Origin: Acidobacteriota bacterium
GTDB taxonomy: Bacteria > Acidobacteriota > Vicinamibacteria > Vicinamibacterales > CAVVIG01
Assembly (NCBI GenBank): GCA_003222555.1
Contig: QHWL01000242.1
Span: forward strand, 1 to 8,327
Direction of reading: 5' to 3'
DNA: 8,327 nt
In this document: positions 1-5,815 of the stretch, in pieces
Numbering within the stretch: position 1 is the stretch's first letter
Layout: each line of letters starts with the position of its first letter
The notes under the pieces: generated by a model
What the model was told of the DNA's origin: nothing
The model's input: only the letters and a program-made list of their open reading frames with translations
Database searches by the model: none
Translations under genes and position numbers: made by a program

Positions 1-185
1 TGGGCCTTGGTCGTCCTTGGTCCTAAGTCCCTTCCCTGGGGCTTGGTCCTCGGCCCGTTGGTCGTTCCTGAGCGCAGCGCTTGGTGTGCGCGGGGAGCTG
101 CGAAGGACCACGGACGCCCAGGACGAGGGACGCCAAGGACCAAGGGACGGAGCAAGGCCCAAGACCCAAGGACTCAGGACCAAAC
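1..185. repeat. Imperfect palindromic intergenic repeat (CCTTGGTCCT/AGGACCAAGG type), truncated at window edge
   Basis: The left part is rich in TTGGTCC words and the right part in the complement GGACCAA. Exact pairings include positions 1-9 with 153-161 (TGGGCCTTG/CAAGGCCCA) and 15-24 with 136-145 (CCTTGGTCCT/AGGACCAAGG); many shorter matches lie between them, around a centre near 75-100. The right arm runs on to about 185 with further GGACCAA-like words, so the matching left end probably lies before base 1. Such 'AAGGACCAAGG' palindromes occur scattered in intergenic regions of environmental bacteria and give spurious proline/arginine/lysine-rich ORFs on both strands. The ORFs here look like that and are not called as genes. 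No transposase is visible, so whether it is a MITE-like element is inference. Confidence 0.7.
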
Positions 186-197
186 GGGGTCCCGAAT

Positions 198-224
198 CCG
201 AAGGTTTGACTTCGGCGAGCCGAA
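198..224. repeat. Overlapping CCGAA/TTCGG inverted repeats (operator-like)
   Basis: CCGAAG at 198-203 pairs with CTTCGG at 210-215, and TTCGGC at 211-216 pairs with GCCGAA at 219-224, so the TTCGG arm can pair either way. The cluster overlaps a TTGACT box at 206-211 upstream of the cysDNH operon. It could be an operator or part of a structured RNA. The sequence shows only the symmetry; no binding protein can be named. Confidence 0.35.
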
Positions 225-234
225 TGGGTACATA
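206..234 (+). promoter_or_regulatory. Candidate sigma-70-type promoter for the cysDNH leader
   Basis: A TTGACT box at 206-211 is followed, after 17 nt, by TACATA at 229-234. The -35 match is good and the -10 match is weak (3 of 6). It lies about 240 nt upstream of cysD with no gene in between, so it would drive the leader RNA described at 230-403. A second TTGACT at 249-254 has no acceptable -10 partner. Low certainty. Confidence 0.3.
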
Positions 235-280
235 TGTATACAGTGATGTTGACTGCTCGGCCGTGCGCATGTTGTTGTTG

Positions 281-319
281 TATCAGGACCTGCAAGGTCC
301 ACGCGCTATCGGTCCTGGT
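281..319 (+). promoter_or_regulatory. Mutually exclusive hairpins in the cysD leader
   Basis: GGACC at 286-290 can pair with GGTCC at 296-300 over a 5-nt loop. The slightly longer CAGGACC at 284-290 can instead pair with GGTCCTG at 311-317, and flanking G-T and A-T pairs could extend this. Both use the same 5' strand, so they exclude each other. Together with the intrinsic terminator downstream this resembles an expression platform. No known riboswitch consensus (for example SAM-I) was recognised, so this is a structural hint only. Confidence 0.3.
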
Positions 320-371
320 GTTCGCTTAGCAGACAGCCGTTCAATCTTCTAAAAGCACCGCGGAAAGACCG

Positions 372-403
372 AAAGCCCGGGACCAAAATCCCGGGCTTTT
401 TTT
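372..403 (+). terminator. Intrinsic (Rho-independent) terminator in the cysD leader
   Basis: AAAGCCCGGGA at 372-382 and TCCCGGGCTTT at 389-399 form a perfect 11-bp stem with a 6-nt loop (CCAAAA). The 3' side merges into a run of seven T at 397-403. This is a textbook terminator on the + strand. No convincing + strand gene lies between the window start and this point, and cysD starts 67 nt further on. It therefore either ends a short RNA made from the 200-370 region or acts as a leader attenuator for cysDNH. It could also end a gene outside the window, but the distance makes that less likely. Confidence 0.85.
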
Positions 404-470
404 GTTTCAGGCCTCGACCAGCACGATACCTTGTCGGAACGCGCACAACGCGCACAAGTAGGTGCTCTTG

Positions 471-1463
471 ATGTCGACTCTCGCTACACTTGGGGCGATG
501 CCGGAACCGGCTCATACGCGACTGCCGGCCAGTTCGCCGCTCGTCCGGAGACCTCCCACCCCGCCGCGCCTCGACCACTTGCGAGCGCTCGAGGCGGAGA
601 GCATCCACATCCTGCGTGAAGTGGTGGCCGAATTCGAGCGTCCCGTCATGCTCTATTCGATTGGGAAGGATTCTTCCGTGCTCCTGCGGCTCGCGCAGAA
701 GGCCTTTTACCCTGGCCCCATCCCCTTCCCGCTCCTCCACGTGGATACCACGTACAAGTTCCGCGAGATGATCGAGTTCCGCGATCAGTACACCGCCCAA
801 ATCGGCGCGCGGCTCATCGTGCACACCAACCAGGAGGCGATTACGGAAGGCACGCAGCCCTTCCTCGTCGGCACGCAGCGCTGCTGCGGGCTGCTCAAGA
901 CCAAGTCGCTGCTCGACGCGCTGGAGGCGGGCGGATTCGACGCGGCGTTCGGCGGCGCCAGGCGCGACGAAGAGCGGTCGCGTGCCAAGGAACGGATCTT
1001 CTCGCTGCGCGACGCGAAGGGCCAGTGGGACCCGAAGAACCAACGGCCGGAGTTGTGGAACCTCCTCAACGGACGGGTGAGGCCGGGAGAAAGCATCCGC
1101 GTTTTTCCGCTGTCGAACTGGACCGAAATCGACGTGTGGCAGTACATCAACGTCGAACAGATTCCGATTGTGCCGCTCTACTTCGCGAAAGAGCGCGAGG
1201 TCGTCGTGCGGGGAGAGGCGCTGATTCTGCTCGAGCAGTCGTTCGTGCCGCTGCTGCCGGGCGAGCGCCCGCAGATCATCCGGTGCCGCATGCGGTCGCT
1301 GGGGTGCTCGCCGTGCACGGGTGCGGTGCGGTCGGAGGCCGACACGGTCCCGAAAATCATCGACGAGCTCGTCGCCACCAAATACTCGGAGCGGCAGCTT
1401 CGCGTCATCGACCACGATCAGGACGGATCGATGGAGCTGAAGAAGCGCGAAGGCTACTTCTGA
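471..1463 (+). CDS. cysD: Sulfate adenylyltransferase subunit 2 (ATP sulfurylase catalytic subunit)
   Basis: CysD joins sulfate to the AMP moiety of ATP, giving APS and pyrophosphate, in the cytoplasm as a heterodimer with the GTPase CysN. The 330-residue product follows the CysD family from about residue 34 to its end: '[15 protein letters not shown]', the PP-loop SIGKDSS (63-69), 'FPLLHVDT', '[16 protein letters not shown]', '[11 protein letters not shown]', '[15 protein letters not shown]', 'CTGAV' and the hallmark C-terminus '[11 protein letters not shown]'. The first 30 or so residues are a proline-rich extension absent from E. coli CysD (302 aa). ATG 471 is chosen because TAGGTG (459-464) sits 6 nt upstream; GTG 462 and ATG 498 are alternatives. 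First gene of the cysDNH operon, intact. Its stop overlaps the cysN start (TGATG). Without a working CysN its activity would be expected to be poor. Confidence 0.96.
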   Translation: MSTLATLGAMPEPAHTRLPASSPLVRRPPTPPRLDHLRALEAESIHILREVVAEFERPVMLYSIGKDSSVLLRLAQKAFYPGPIPFPLLHVDTTYKFREMIEFRDQYTAQIGARLIVHTNQEAITEGTQPFLVGTQRCCGLLKTKSLLDALEAGGFDAAFGGARRDEERSRAKERIFSLRDAKGQWDPKNQRPELWNLLNGRVRPGESIRVFPLSNWTEIDVWQYINVEQIPIVPLYFAKEREVVVRGEALILLEQSFVPLLPGERPQIIRCRMRSLGCSPCTGAVRSEADTVPKIIDELVATKYSERQLRVIDHDQDGSMELKKREGYF

Positions 1464-2768
1464 TGTCGGGTTTGCTTCGCATCTGCACGGCGGGCAGCGT
1501 CGACGATGGCAAGAGTACGCTCATCGGGCGGCTGCTGTACGACTCGCGGGCGGTGTACGAAGATCAGTTGCACTCCGTCCGGGTCGCCTCGCGCAACCGG
1601 ACGGCCGGGCCCATCGATTTCTCGTTGTTTACCGACGGCCTCAAGGCGGAGCGCGAGCAGGGCATCACGATCGATGTGGCCTACCGCTACTTCGCGACGG
1701 CGCGGCGCAAATTCATTCTGGCCGACACCCCGGGACACGAGCAATACACGCGCAATATGGCGACGGGGGCGTCGACCGCCGACGTGGCCGTCCTGTTGGT
1801 GGACGCGCGGCATGGCGTCCGGGTGCAGTCCAAGAGGCACGCGCGCATCGCGCGGCTCCTCGGCATCACGGACTTCGTCGTGGCCGTGAACAAAATGGAT
1901 CTCGTGGACTTCGACCGCGGCGTCTTCGAGGCGATCAGCGACGACTTCGCCGACTTGCTGCCCGACGCGCGGCTACATCCGATTCCCATGAGCGCGCTGC
2001 ATGGCGACAATGTCATCTCCTCGAGCGACCGGACGCCGTGGTTCGCAGAGCCGAGTCTGCTCGAGTATCTGGAGACTGTCGAAGTCGACCACGCCCTGGC
2101 GGCCAAGCCGTTCCGGTTCCCGGTCCAGCTCGTGCTCCGGCCGACCCACGATTTCCGTGGATACGCGGGACAGATTCTGTCGGGCACGATCGTTCCCGGC
2201 GATATGGACCGGGAACCGGAAGCCGTCGGGCCTGACGAGCAGGGTCAAGCGCATTGTCAGCTGGGACGGCGATCTCGAGATCGCGCACTCGCCGATGTCG
2301 GTGACGCTGGTGCTCGAGGACGAAATCGACATCAGCCGGGGCGATGTGCTCGCGGTCGGCGACCCCTACGTGGCTCAACGCTTCGAAGCCGAGATCGTGT
2401 GGATGGACGAACGTCCGCTGGATCCGGCGCGCGTGTACCTGCTGAAGCAAACCACGCGGACCGTCACCGCCGAAGTCGATCGACGCTTCATGCTGAACCA
2501 GATCGCGTCGGCGCACGTCGCGACCTCGCGACCGCTCATCTTCGACCGGTACGGCGAGAATCGCGCCACGGGCAGTTTCATCCTGATCGACCCGACAACG
2601 AATTTCACCGCCGGGGCCGGCATGATCGTGAACGTCGCGGGCGAACGCACCGCGACGGCAGCCTAGCCGAGCGCGGCGGAGCGTCTCGCGCGCCTGGCGC
2701 GCGCTGCGGTGACCGACGCCGACGCCGTCGAAGTGGTCCGACGGGCGCTCGAGGACATCCTGAAATGA
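1463..2768 (+). pseudogene. cysN: Sulfate adenylyltransferase subunit 1 (GTPase), with a frameshift and an in-frame stop
   Basis: CysN is the EF-Tu-like GTPase whose GTP hydrolysis drives APS formation by CysD. Translation from ATG 1463 (GAAGG at 1449-1453 as ribosome site; 1-nt overlap with the cysD stop) shows all GTPase motifs: GSVDDGKST (11-19), EQGITIDV (65-72), [12 protein letters not shown] (88-99), NKMDLV (143-148) and SAL (177-179). Domain 2 begins normally ('[17 protein letters not shown]', to residue 247, base 2203). The family sequence then resumes in another frame from base 2223 ('[19 protein letters not shown]'), through domain 3 ('[12 protein letters not shown]'), to a TAG at 2664-2666. 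The linking 19 bases are one more than a multiple of three. After the TAG, 33 further in-frame codons run to TGA 2766-2768, overlapping the cysH start. There is no CysC (APS kinase) fusion. A sequencing or assembly artefact cannot be excluded. Confidence 0.9.
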
Positions 2769-3403
2769 ACGAGACGAGCCGCATCATCGCCGACAATCTG
2801 GCCGCGGCCCGGACGCCCTGCATCACGTCGAGCTTCCAGGCGGAATGCGTCGTCCTCGTGCACATGCTTCTCGAAATCGAGCCGCGCATTCCGGTGCTGT
2901 TCCTGGACACGGTGCACCATTTCGCTCAAACCTACACCTATCGCGACGAGCTGGCCGAGCGGTGGCAATTGAATCTCGTGAATCTCCGCGCGGCCGCGCC
3001 GACCCCTGGATTGTGGCAAACCGACACGCAGGCCTGCTGCGCGCTTCACAAGGTGGGACCGCTCTTCTCCGCGCTCGAGGCGTACGACGTGTGGTTCACG
3101 GCCTTGCGTCGCGAGCAGTCGCCTTCGCGCGCGAACCTGGCCGAAAGCGAGCCGTTCCGGTTGCCGACCGGGAAAACGCTGCGCAAGGTGAGCCCGCTCG
3201 CGGGATGGACGACCAAGGACGTGTGGACGTACGCGAAGGCACACGACATTCCGCTGCTGCCGCTGTACGAGCTGGGCTATTCGAGCATCGGCTGCGAGCC
3301 GTGCACGTCATTGCCCCTGGATCCGGCGAACCCGCGGTCGGGGCGCTGGCAAGGACAGAAGCTCGAATGCGGCATCCACATCCAGATTCAGCCGCCCCAG
3401 TGA
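2765..3403 (+). CDS. cysH: Assimilatory APS reductase (phosphoadenylyl/adenylyl-sulfate reductase family)
   Basis: This enzyme reduces activated sulfate to sulfite with thioredoxin as electron donor, the step after CysDN. The 212-residue protein is of normal length. It shows the PP-loop variant SSFQAE (22-27), '[10 protein letters not shown]' (44-53), adjacent cysteines CC (91-92), 'LRREQSPSR' (114-122), '[12 protein letters not shown]' (143-154), a CxxC pair (C177, C180) and the C-terminal ECGIH (201-205), whose cysteine is the family's catalytic nucleophile. The four cysteines CC...CxxC bind a 4Fe-4S cluster in APS reductases and are missing in PAPS reductases of the E. coli type, so APS is the likely substrate. 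That fits the lack of cysC here. ATG 2765 overlaps the TGA that closes the ancestral cysN frame (ATGA), and GAGGA (2751-2755) precedes it by 9 nt. The gene is intact. Confidence 0.95.
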   Translation: MNETSRIIADNLAAARTPCITSSFQAECVVLVHMLLEIEPRIPVLFLDTVHHFAQTYTYRDELAERWQLNLVNLRAAAPTPGLWQTDTQACCALHKVGPLFSALEAYDVWFTALRREQSPSRANLAESEPFRLPTGKTLRKVSPLAGWTTKDVWTYAKAHDIPLLPLYELGYSSIGCEPCTSLPLDPANPRSGRWQGQKLECGIHIQIQPPQ

Positions 3404-3411
3404 AAGGCTGC

Positions 3412-3575
3412 GACGTTTGAACGCTGAGCTCGCAGAGCTCACGGAAAAATGCAACCACGAAGACACGAAAACACGAAAAGTACGATGGCTTTCTTCGTGT
3501 CTTCGTGCTTTCGTGGTTGCCTTCGACAACATCAAGTATTTCTCGGCGGCCTCTGCGGTCTCTGCGTTGAACGTG
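3412..3575. repeat. Long nested palindromic repeat (ACCACGAAGACACGAA type) between convergent genes
   Basis: Two nested pairs of arms form one imperfect palindrome of about 160 bp. The inner arms, 3451-3480 and 3489-3520, carry GCAACCACGAAGACACGAA and its near-perfect complement around an 8-base loop (3481-3488). The outer arms, about 3412-3446 and 3539-3575, carry AACGCTGAG...GCAGAG and its complement CTCTGCGGTCTCTGCGTT. This word family is widespread in intergenic regions of environmental bacteria (Acidobacteria, Planctomycetes, Verrucomicrobia and others). Its translations produce spurious 'TTKARRHEE' and 'NAETAEAAE' peptides, both seen here on the minus strand, so no gene is called. Lying between cysH (+) and the regulator (-), it could hinder read-through in both directions, though neither side has a T-run typical of an intrinsic terminator. 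Confidence 0.85.
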
Positions 3576-3594
3576 TTTTTGTTCACAAGCGGCG

Positions 3595-5169
3595 TCAGGT
3601 CTTGAACCGCCCCACGTCGATTGAGTAATTCCGGACCTTGTAGCTCAGGATGCGTTCCGTCGTGTCGAGCAGCCGCGCCGCTTTCGCCCGGTTCCCGCGC
3701 GTCGTCTTCAGCGTGTCCTGGATCAGATCCTTCTCGTAGGCGGCAACCGAATCGCTGAGCGAAACGCGCATCACGGTGCCCGAGGCCTCGGCGGTCTGCA
3801 GCGAGGGCGGCAGGTGGTGGGCGTGGATCACCTGGCCGTCACACATCAGCACGGCGCGTTCGAGCGCGTTCTCCATCTCGCGGACGTTGCCCGGCCAGTG
3901 GTAGCTCGCCAGCATGTCGATCGCCGGCGTCGAGATCCGCTTGATGCTCTTCCCGTGCTCCTGCGAGAACTTGTCGAGAAAGTGGTCGGCCAGCATCAGC
4001 AAATCGGCCTTCCGATCGCGAAGCGGCGGCACGAAGATCGCAAACACGTTGAGGCGATAGTACAGGTCTTCGCGGAACGACCCCGCCGCGATTCCCTTCT
4101 CCATATCTTTGTTGGTGGCGGCGAGGAGGCGGACGTTCACTTTGACGGTTTCCGTGCCGCCGAGGCGCTCGAACTCGCGCTCCTGCAGCACGCGGAGCAA
4201 CTTCACCTGCGTCGCGAGGGGCAGATCGCCGATCTCATCGAGAAAGAGCGTGCCGCCTTCGGCCAGCTCGAAGCGCCCCTTCTTTCGCGCGTCGGCGCCC
4301 GTGAAGGCGCCCTTCTCATACCCGAAGAGCTCCGACTCGATGAGGCTGTCGGGCAGCGCCGCGCAACTCACTTTGACGAACGGTTTCTTCGCCCGCAGCG
4401 AGTTGTAGTGGATCGAATGCGCGATGAGCTCCTTGCCCGTGCCCGATTCTCCGCGGATGAGCACGGTCGTATTGGTCGCCGCGACCTGCGCGACCTGCTC
4501 GTACATCTGCCGCACCGGTCCGCTCGTCCCGATGATGTTGGAGAAATCGTACCGATCGCGGAGCTCCTGCCGCAGGTGGGTGTTCTCGTCCACCAGGCGT
4601 TTCTTGTCTTCCTCGATCAGGCGCTGAAACTTGACCGCCTGCGCGATCATCGACGCGACGACGCCGAGGAACTTGACGCTGCTGTCGTAGTCGCGCTCCG
4701 GCTTGAACCGGAGATCCACGCCGAGGGCGCCGACCGCGCGGCGGTTCAGGACGACCGGTACGCACACGAAGCTCAACTCCTGGTCGCGGAGCTCGGGACG
4801 GCGCGACGCGCGGTGAAGGAACCCCGGCTCGCGGCTCACCCGGGGCACGACAATGGGCTTGCCTGTTTCGACGACGCGCCCCGTGATGCCCTCCCCCATC
4901 CGGTACTGGACGGCTTGCGCCGGCCGATCGAGGCCGTCGGAGGCTTCCACGCTCAGCTCGCCGCCTTCTCCGAGAAGGGTCACGATGCTTCGGATGGCGC
5001 CGTGATGGCGGGCGAGGATCTCGAGCACGCGGTGCAGCGCCGACTTGAGGTTGAGCGTGCCCGACAGCGCCTGGCTCACCTCGAGCAGCGTCGACAGGCG
5101 CCGGGCCTCGCGTCCCTGCCCCGCCGCGGTGGCGACGGTTTGCGTTTTCAAACGGGCCATTCCAGTCAT
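3595..5169 (-). CDS. NifA-like sigma-54-dependent transcriptional activator (GAF / AAA+ / Fis-type HTH)
   Basis: A bacterial enhancer-binding protein, 524 aa from ATG 5169, that would remodel sigma-54 RNA polymerase using ATP. An N-terminal GAF sensor domain (about 25-180) is followed by a coiled linker (about 183-207). The AAA+ domain (about 210-440) has Walker A GESGTGKE (240-247), the sigma-54 contact loop GAFTGA (287-292), Walker B GTLFLDEI (306-313), '[12 protein letters not shown]' (365-376) and '[10 protein letters not shown]' (425-434). A Fis-type helix-turn-helix lies at about 480-515 ('[23 protein letters not shown]'). The architecture is that of NifA. However, no nif gene is nearby and the NifA interdomain cysteine motif of rhizobial types is not apparent, so nitrogen-fixation control should not be assumed. 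A TTG start at 5214 would sit on the -35 box of the candidate promoter and is rejected; ATG 5160 is an alternative. The gene is intact and converges on cysH. Confidence 0.92.
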   Translation of the reverse strand: MTGMARLKTQTVATAAGQGREARRLSTLLEVSQALSGTLNLKSALHRVLEILARHHGAIRSIVTLLGEGGELSVEASDGLDRPAQAVQYRMGEGITGRVVETGKPIVVPRVSREPGFLHRASRRPELRDQELSFVCVPVVLNRRAVGALGVDLRFKPERDYDSSVKFLGVVASMIAQAVKFQRLIEEDKKRLVDENTHLRQELRDRYDFSNIIGTSGPVRQMYEQVAQVAATNTTVLIRGESGTGKELIAHSIHYNSLRAKKPFVKVSCAALPDSLIESELFGYEKGAFTGADARKKGRFELAEGGTLFLDEIGDLPLATQVKLLRVLQEREFERLGGTETVKVNVRLLAATNKDMEKGIAAGSFREDLYYRLNVFAIFVPPLRDRKADLLMLADHFLDKFSQEHGKSIKRISTPAIDMLASYHWPGNVREMENALERAVLMCDGQVIHAHHLPPSLQTAEASGTVMRVSLSDSVAAYEKDLIQDTLKTTRGNRAKAARLLDTTERILSYKVRNYSIDVGRFKT

Positions 5170-5175
5170 TTCTTT

Positions 5176-5330
5176 CACTACCCTACATTGTTGTACAAAT
5201 AGGTTATCTGTCAAACATTTTTGTCATAACCCTTCGCCGGACCTCCTGGAGCGTCATGGAGGCGGCGCGGCCTAAATAGTACATTTTTGTTGCAACGAGT
5301 TCGGTCACCTACTTTCTTGTAGAACTTTCA
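5176..5330. promoter_or_regulatory. AT-rich divergent regulatory region with repeated motifs
   Basis: This stretch is clearly more AT-rich than the flanking genes and holds several repeated words. ACATTTTTGT occurs at 5215-5224 and 5281-5290. A related 19-mer begins CCTACATTGTTGTACAA at about 5182-5200 and CCTACTTTCTTGTAGAA at about 5308-5326, with 15 of 19 positions shared. The 8-bp palindromes TTGTACAA (5191-5198) and GTTGCAAC (5289-5296) are also present. GGTTAT (5202-5207) and ATAACC (5226-5231) form an inverted repeat with an 18-bp gap. These look like a set of protein-binding sites serving the regulator gene and perhaps the rightward genes. No TGGCAC-N5-TTGCA sigma-54 promoter with correct spacing was found, nor a clean TGT-N10-ACA NifA site. 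Confidence 0.45.
5187..5214 (-). promoter_or_regulatory. Candidate sigma-70-type promoter for the NifA-like regulator
   Basis: On the minus strand TTGACA (5214-5209), a perfect -35 box, is followed after 16 nt by AACAAT (5192-5187), which matches 4 of 6 -10 positions. Transcription would begin near 5180, just ahead of ATG 5169 or ATG 5160. The palindrome TTGTACAA (5191-5198) overlaps the -10 side, and the inverted repeat GGTTAT-N18-ATAACC (5202-5231) straddles the -35 box. That placement suits a repressor or autoregulator. Confidence 0.5.
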
Positions 5331-5337
5331 TGTCGAG

Positions 5338-5413
5338 GTGCGTCGGCGTCGGGGCCAAGATCGCTCAAAAACACCGCGAAAAGCCTCGAGGCCCCGCGCC
5401 GGCACCGACGCAC
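5338..5413 (+). promoter_or_regulatory. Bulged GC-rich hairpin of unknown function
   Basis: GTGCGTCGG (5338-5346) pairs exactly with CCGACGCAC (5405-5413). Inside it CGGGGCC (5350-5356) pairs exactly with GGCCCCG (5390-5396). This gives a two-tier stem of 9 and 7 bp with an asymmetric bulge and an A-rich loop of about 33 nt. It lies between the regulator promoter and the small gene at 5580, and could be a leader RNA element or a DNA palindrome. No T-run follows, so it is not an intrinsic terminator. No known riboswitch class was matched. Confidence 0.4.
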
Positions 5414-5465
5414 AATCTGGTCTGTCTTTTGCTATGCAACTCGCATGCGCGTGAGAGTTCGCCGC

Positions 5466-5484
5466 TCGCTCATCGTCAGAGCGA
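5466..5484. repeat. Short hairpin TCGCTC-N7-GAGCGA
   Basis: TCGCTC (5466-5471) and GAGCGA (5479-5484) form a 6-bp stem with a 7-nt loop. It is part of a run of small hairpins between 5440 and 5555 in the 365-bp gene-free interval upstream of the small gene. Function unknown. Confidence 0.3.
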
Positions 5485-5506
5485 AGGGTCCGTTTTCAGG
5501 AAACCG

Positions 5507-5556
5507 GAATGTCCGCCTTCGGGAAAGCGTAGGGGCCGCCTTCAGGCGGACCTTCG
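5507..5556. repeat. REP-like intergenic repeat (GTAGGGGCCGCCTTCAGGCGGACC type)
   Basis: The segment has the words GTCCGCCTTCGGG, GTAGGGGCCGCCTTCAGG and GGCGGACCTTCGG in succession. CCGCC (about 5535-5539) pairs with GGCGG across a TTCA loop, and GG/CC pairs extend it past one mismatch. It resembles the short 'GTAGGGGC...' palindromes scattered in intergenic DNA of Acidobacteria and related environmental bacteria, which yield spurious 'RLQADLRF' peptides; such a peptide is encoded here. The assignment to that family is from memory. Confidence 0.5.
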
Positions 5557-5579
5557 GTTCAGAAGTGTGAGGTGTCGTG

Positions 5580-5771
5580 ATGGAGTTTGAAGGCCTGGTC
5601 CGGCGAATCCGCGCGGAGTTCGAGGAAATGCCCGGCCTTCAGCTCACGCTCAGGCAGGCGGCTCGGTTGTGGGGAATGGACCCCGCGTCGTGCCGGGCCG
5701 TGGTCGATGCGCTCGTCGGCGCGTCGTTTCTCCGCTGGACGTCCATGGGGACGATCGCGCGCGTCGACTAA
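5580..5771 (+). CDS. Small winged-helix-like protein of unknown role
   Basis: A 63-residue protein starting at ATG 5580 with GAGG (5569-5572) 7 nt upstream; GTG 5577 is 3 nt earlier and less well placed. The N-terminal segment 'EFEGLVRRIRAEFEEMPGLQ' is helical in character. 'LTLRQAARLWGMDPASCRAVVDALVGASFL' (about 22-51) has the spacing of a helix-turn-helix, with hydrophobic positions and a turn at 'GMDPAS', followed by a short strand-like end ('RWTSMGTIARVD') recalling a winged helix. Similar 60-80 residue proteins with 'MPGLxLTLxQAxRLW' are familiar from Acidobacteria and Proteobacteria as uncharacterised proteins. It precedes the glucosidase by 44 bp on the same strand and may be co-transcribed with it. 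DNA binding is inference from the fold pattern. Confidence 0.75.
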   Translation: MEFEGLVRRIRAEFEEMPGLQLTLRQAARLWGMDPASCRAVVDALVGASFLRWTSMGTIARVD

Positions 5772-5815
5772 GGGGGCGGGAGACCTCTACTTGAAGTACG
5801 CTGCGGGCTGTCGCC

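Noticed and set aside
17..352. Small ORFs across the left palindrome
   Set aside because: They are produced by repeat words readable on both strands; no start signal or protein family likeness.
306..1415. Long minus-strand ORF opposite cysD
   Set aside because: Antisense shadow of a GC-rich gene; no recognisable motifs and composition typical of a reverse frame.
1025..1462. A long + strand frame that could begin 438 nt upstream of the cysN start
   Set aside because: This part overlaps cysD out of frame and its translation is arginine/alanine-rich shadow sequence. CysN homology begins exactly at ATG 1463.
1463..2768. CysNC fusion (APS kinase domain) and programmed frameshifting
   Set aside because: There is no room or motif for an APS kinase before cysH. 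The shift site lacks a slippery heptamer, and a second independent lesion (TAG) argues against a regulated mechanism.
3308..3605. Small ORFs on both strands across 3412-3575
   Set aside because: Translations such as 'TTKARRHEE' are the well-known spurious products of this palindromic repeat.
3814..5202. Long plus-strand ORF opposite the sigma-54 activator
   Set aside because: Shadow of the real minus-strand gene, which carries complete GAF, AAA+ and HTH motifs.
5170..5214. TTG 5214 as the start of the NifA-like regulator
   Set aside because: It overlaps a perfect TTGACA -35 box, the extra residues look like intergenic sequence, and ATG 5169 or ATG 5160 fits the domain start better.
5350..5400. 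c-di-GMP-I (GEMM) riboswitch resemblance at GCGAAAAGCC
   Set aside because: Only a short string matches; the conserved flanking stems and the tetraloop-receptor parts are not found.
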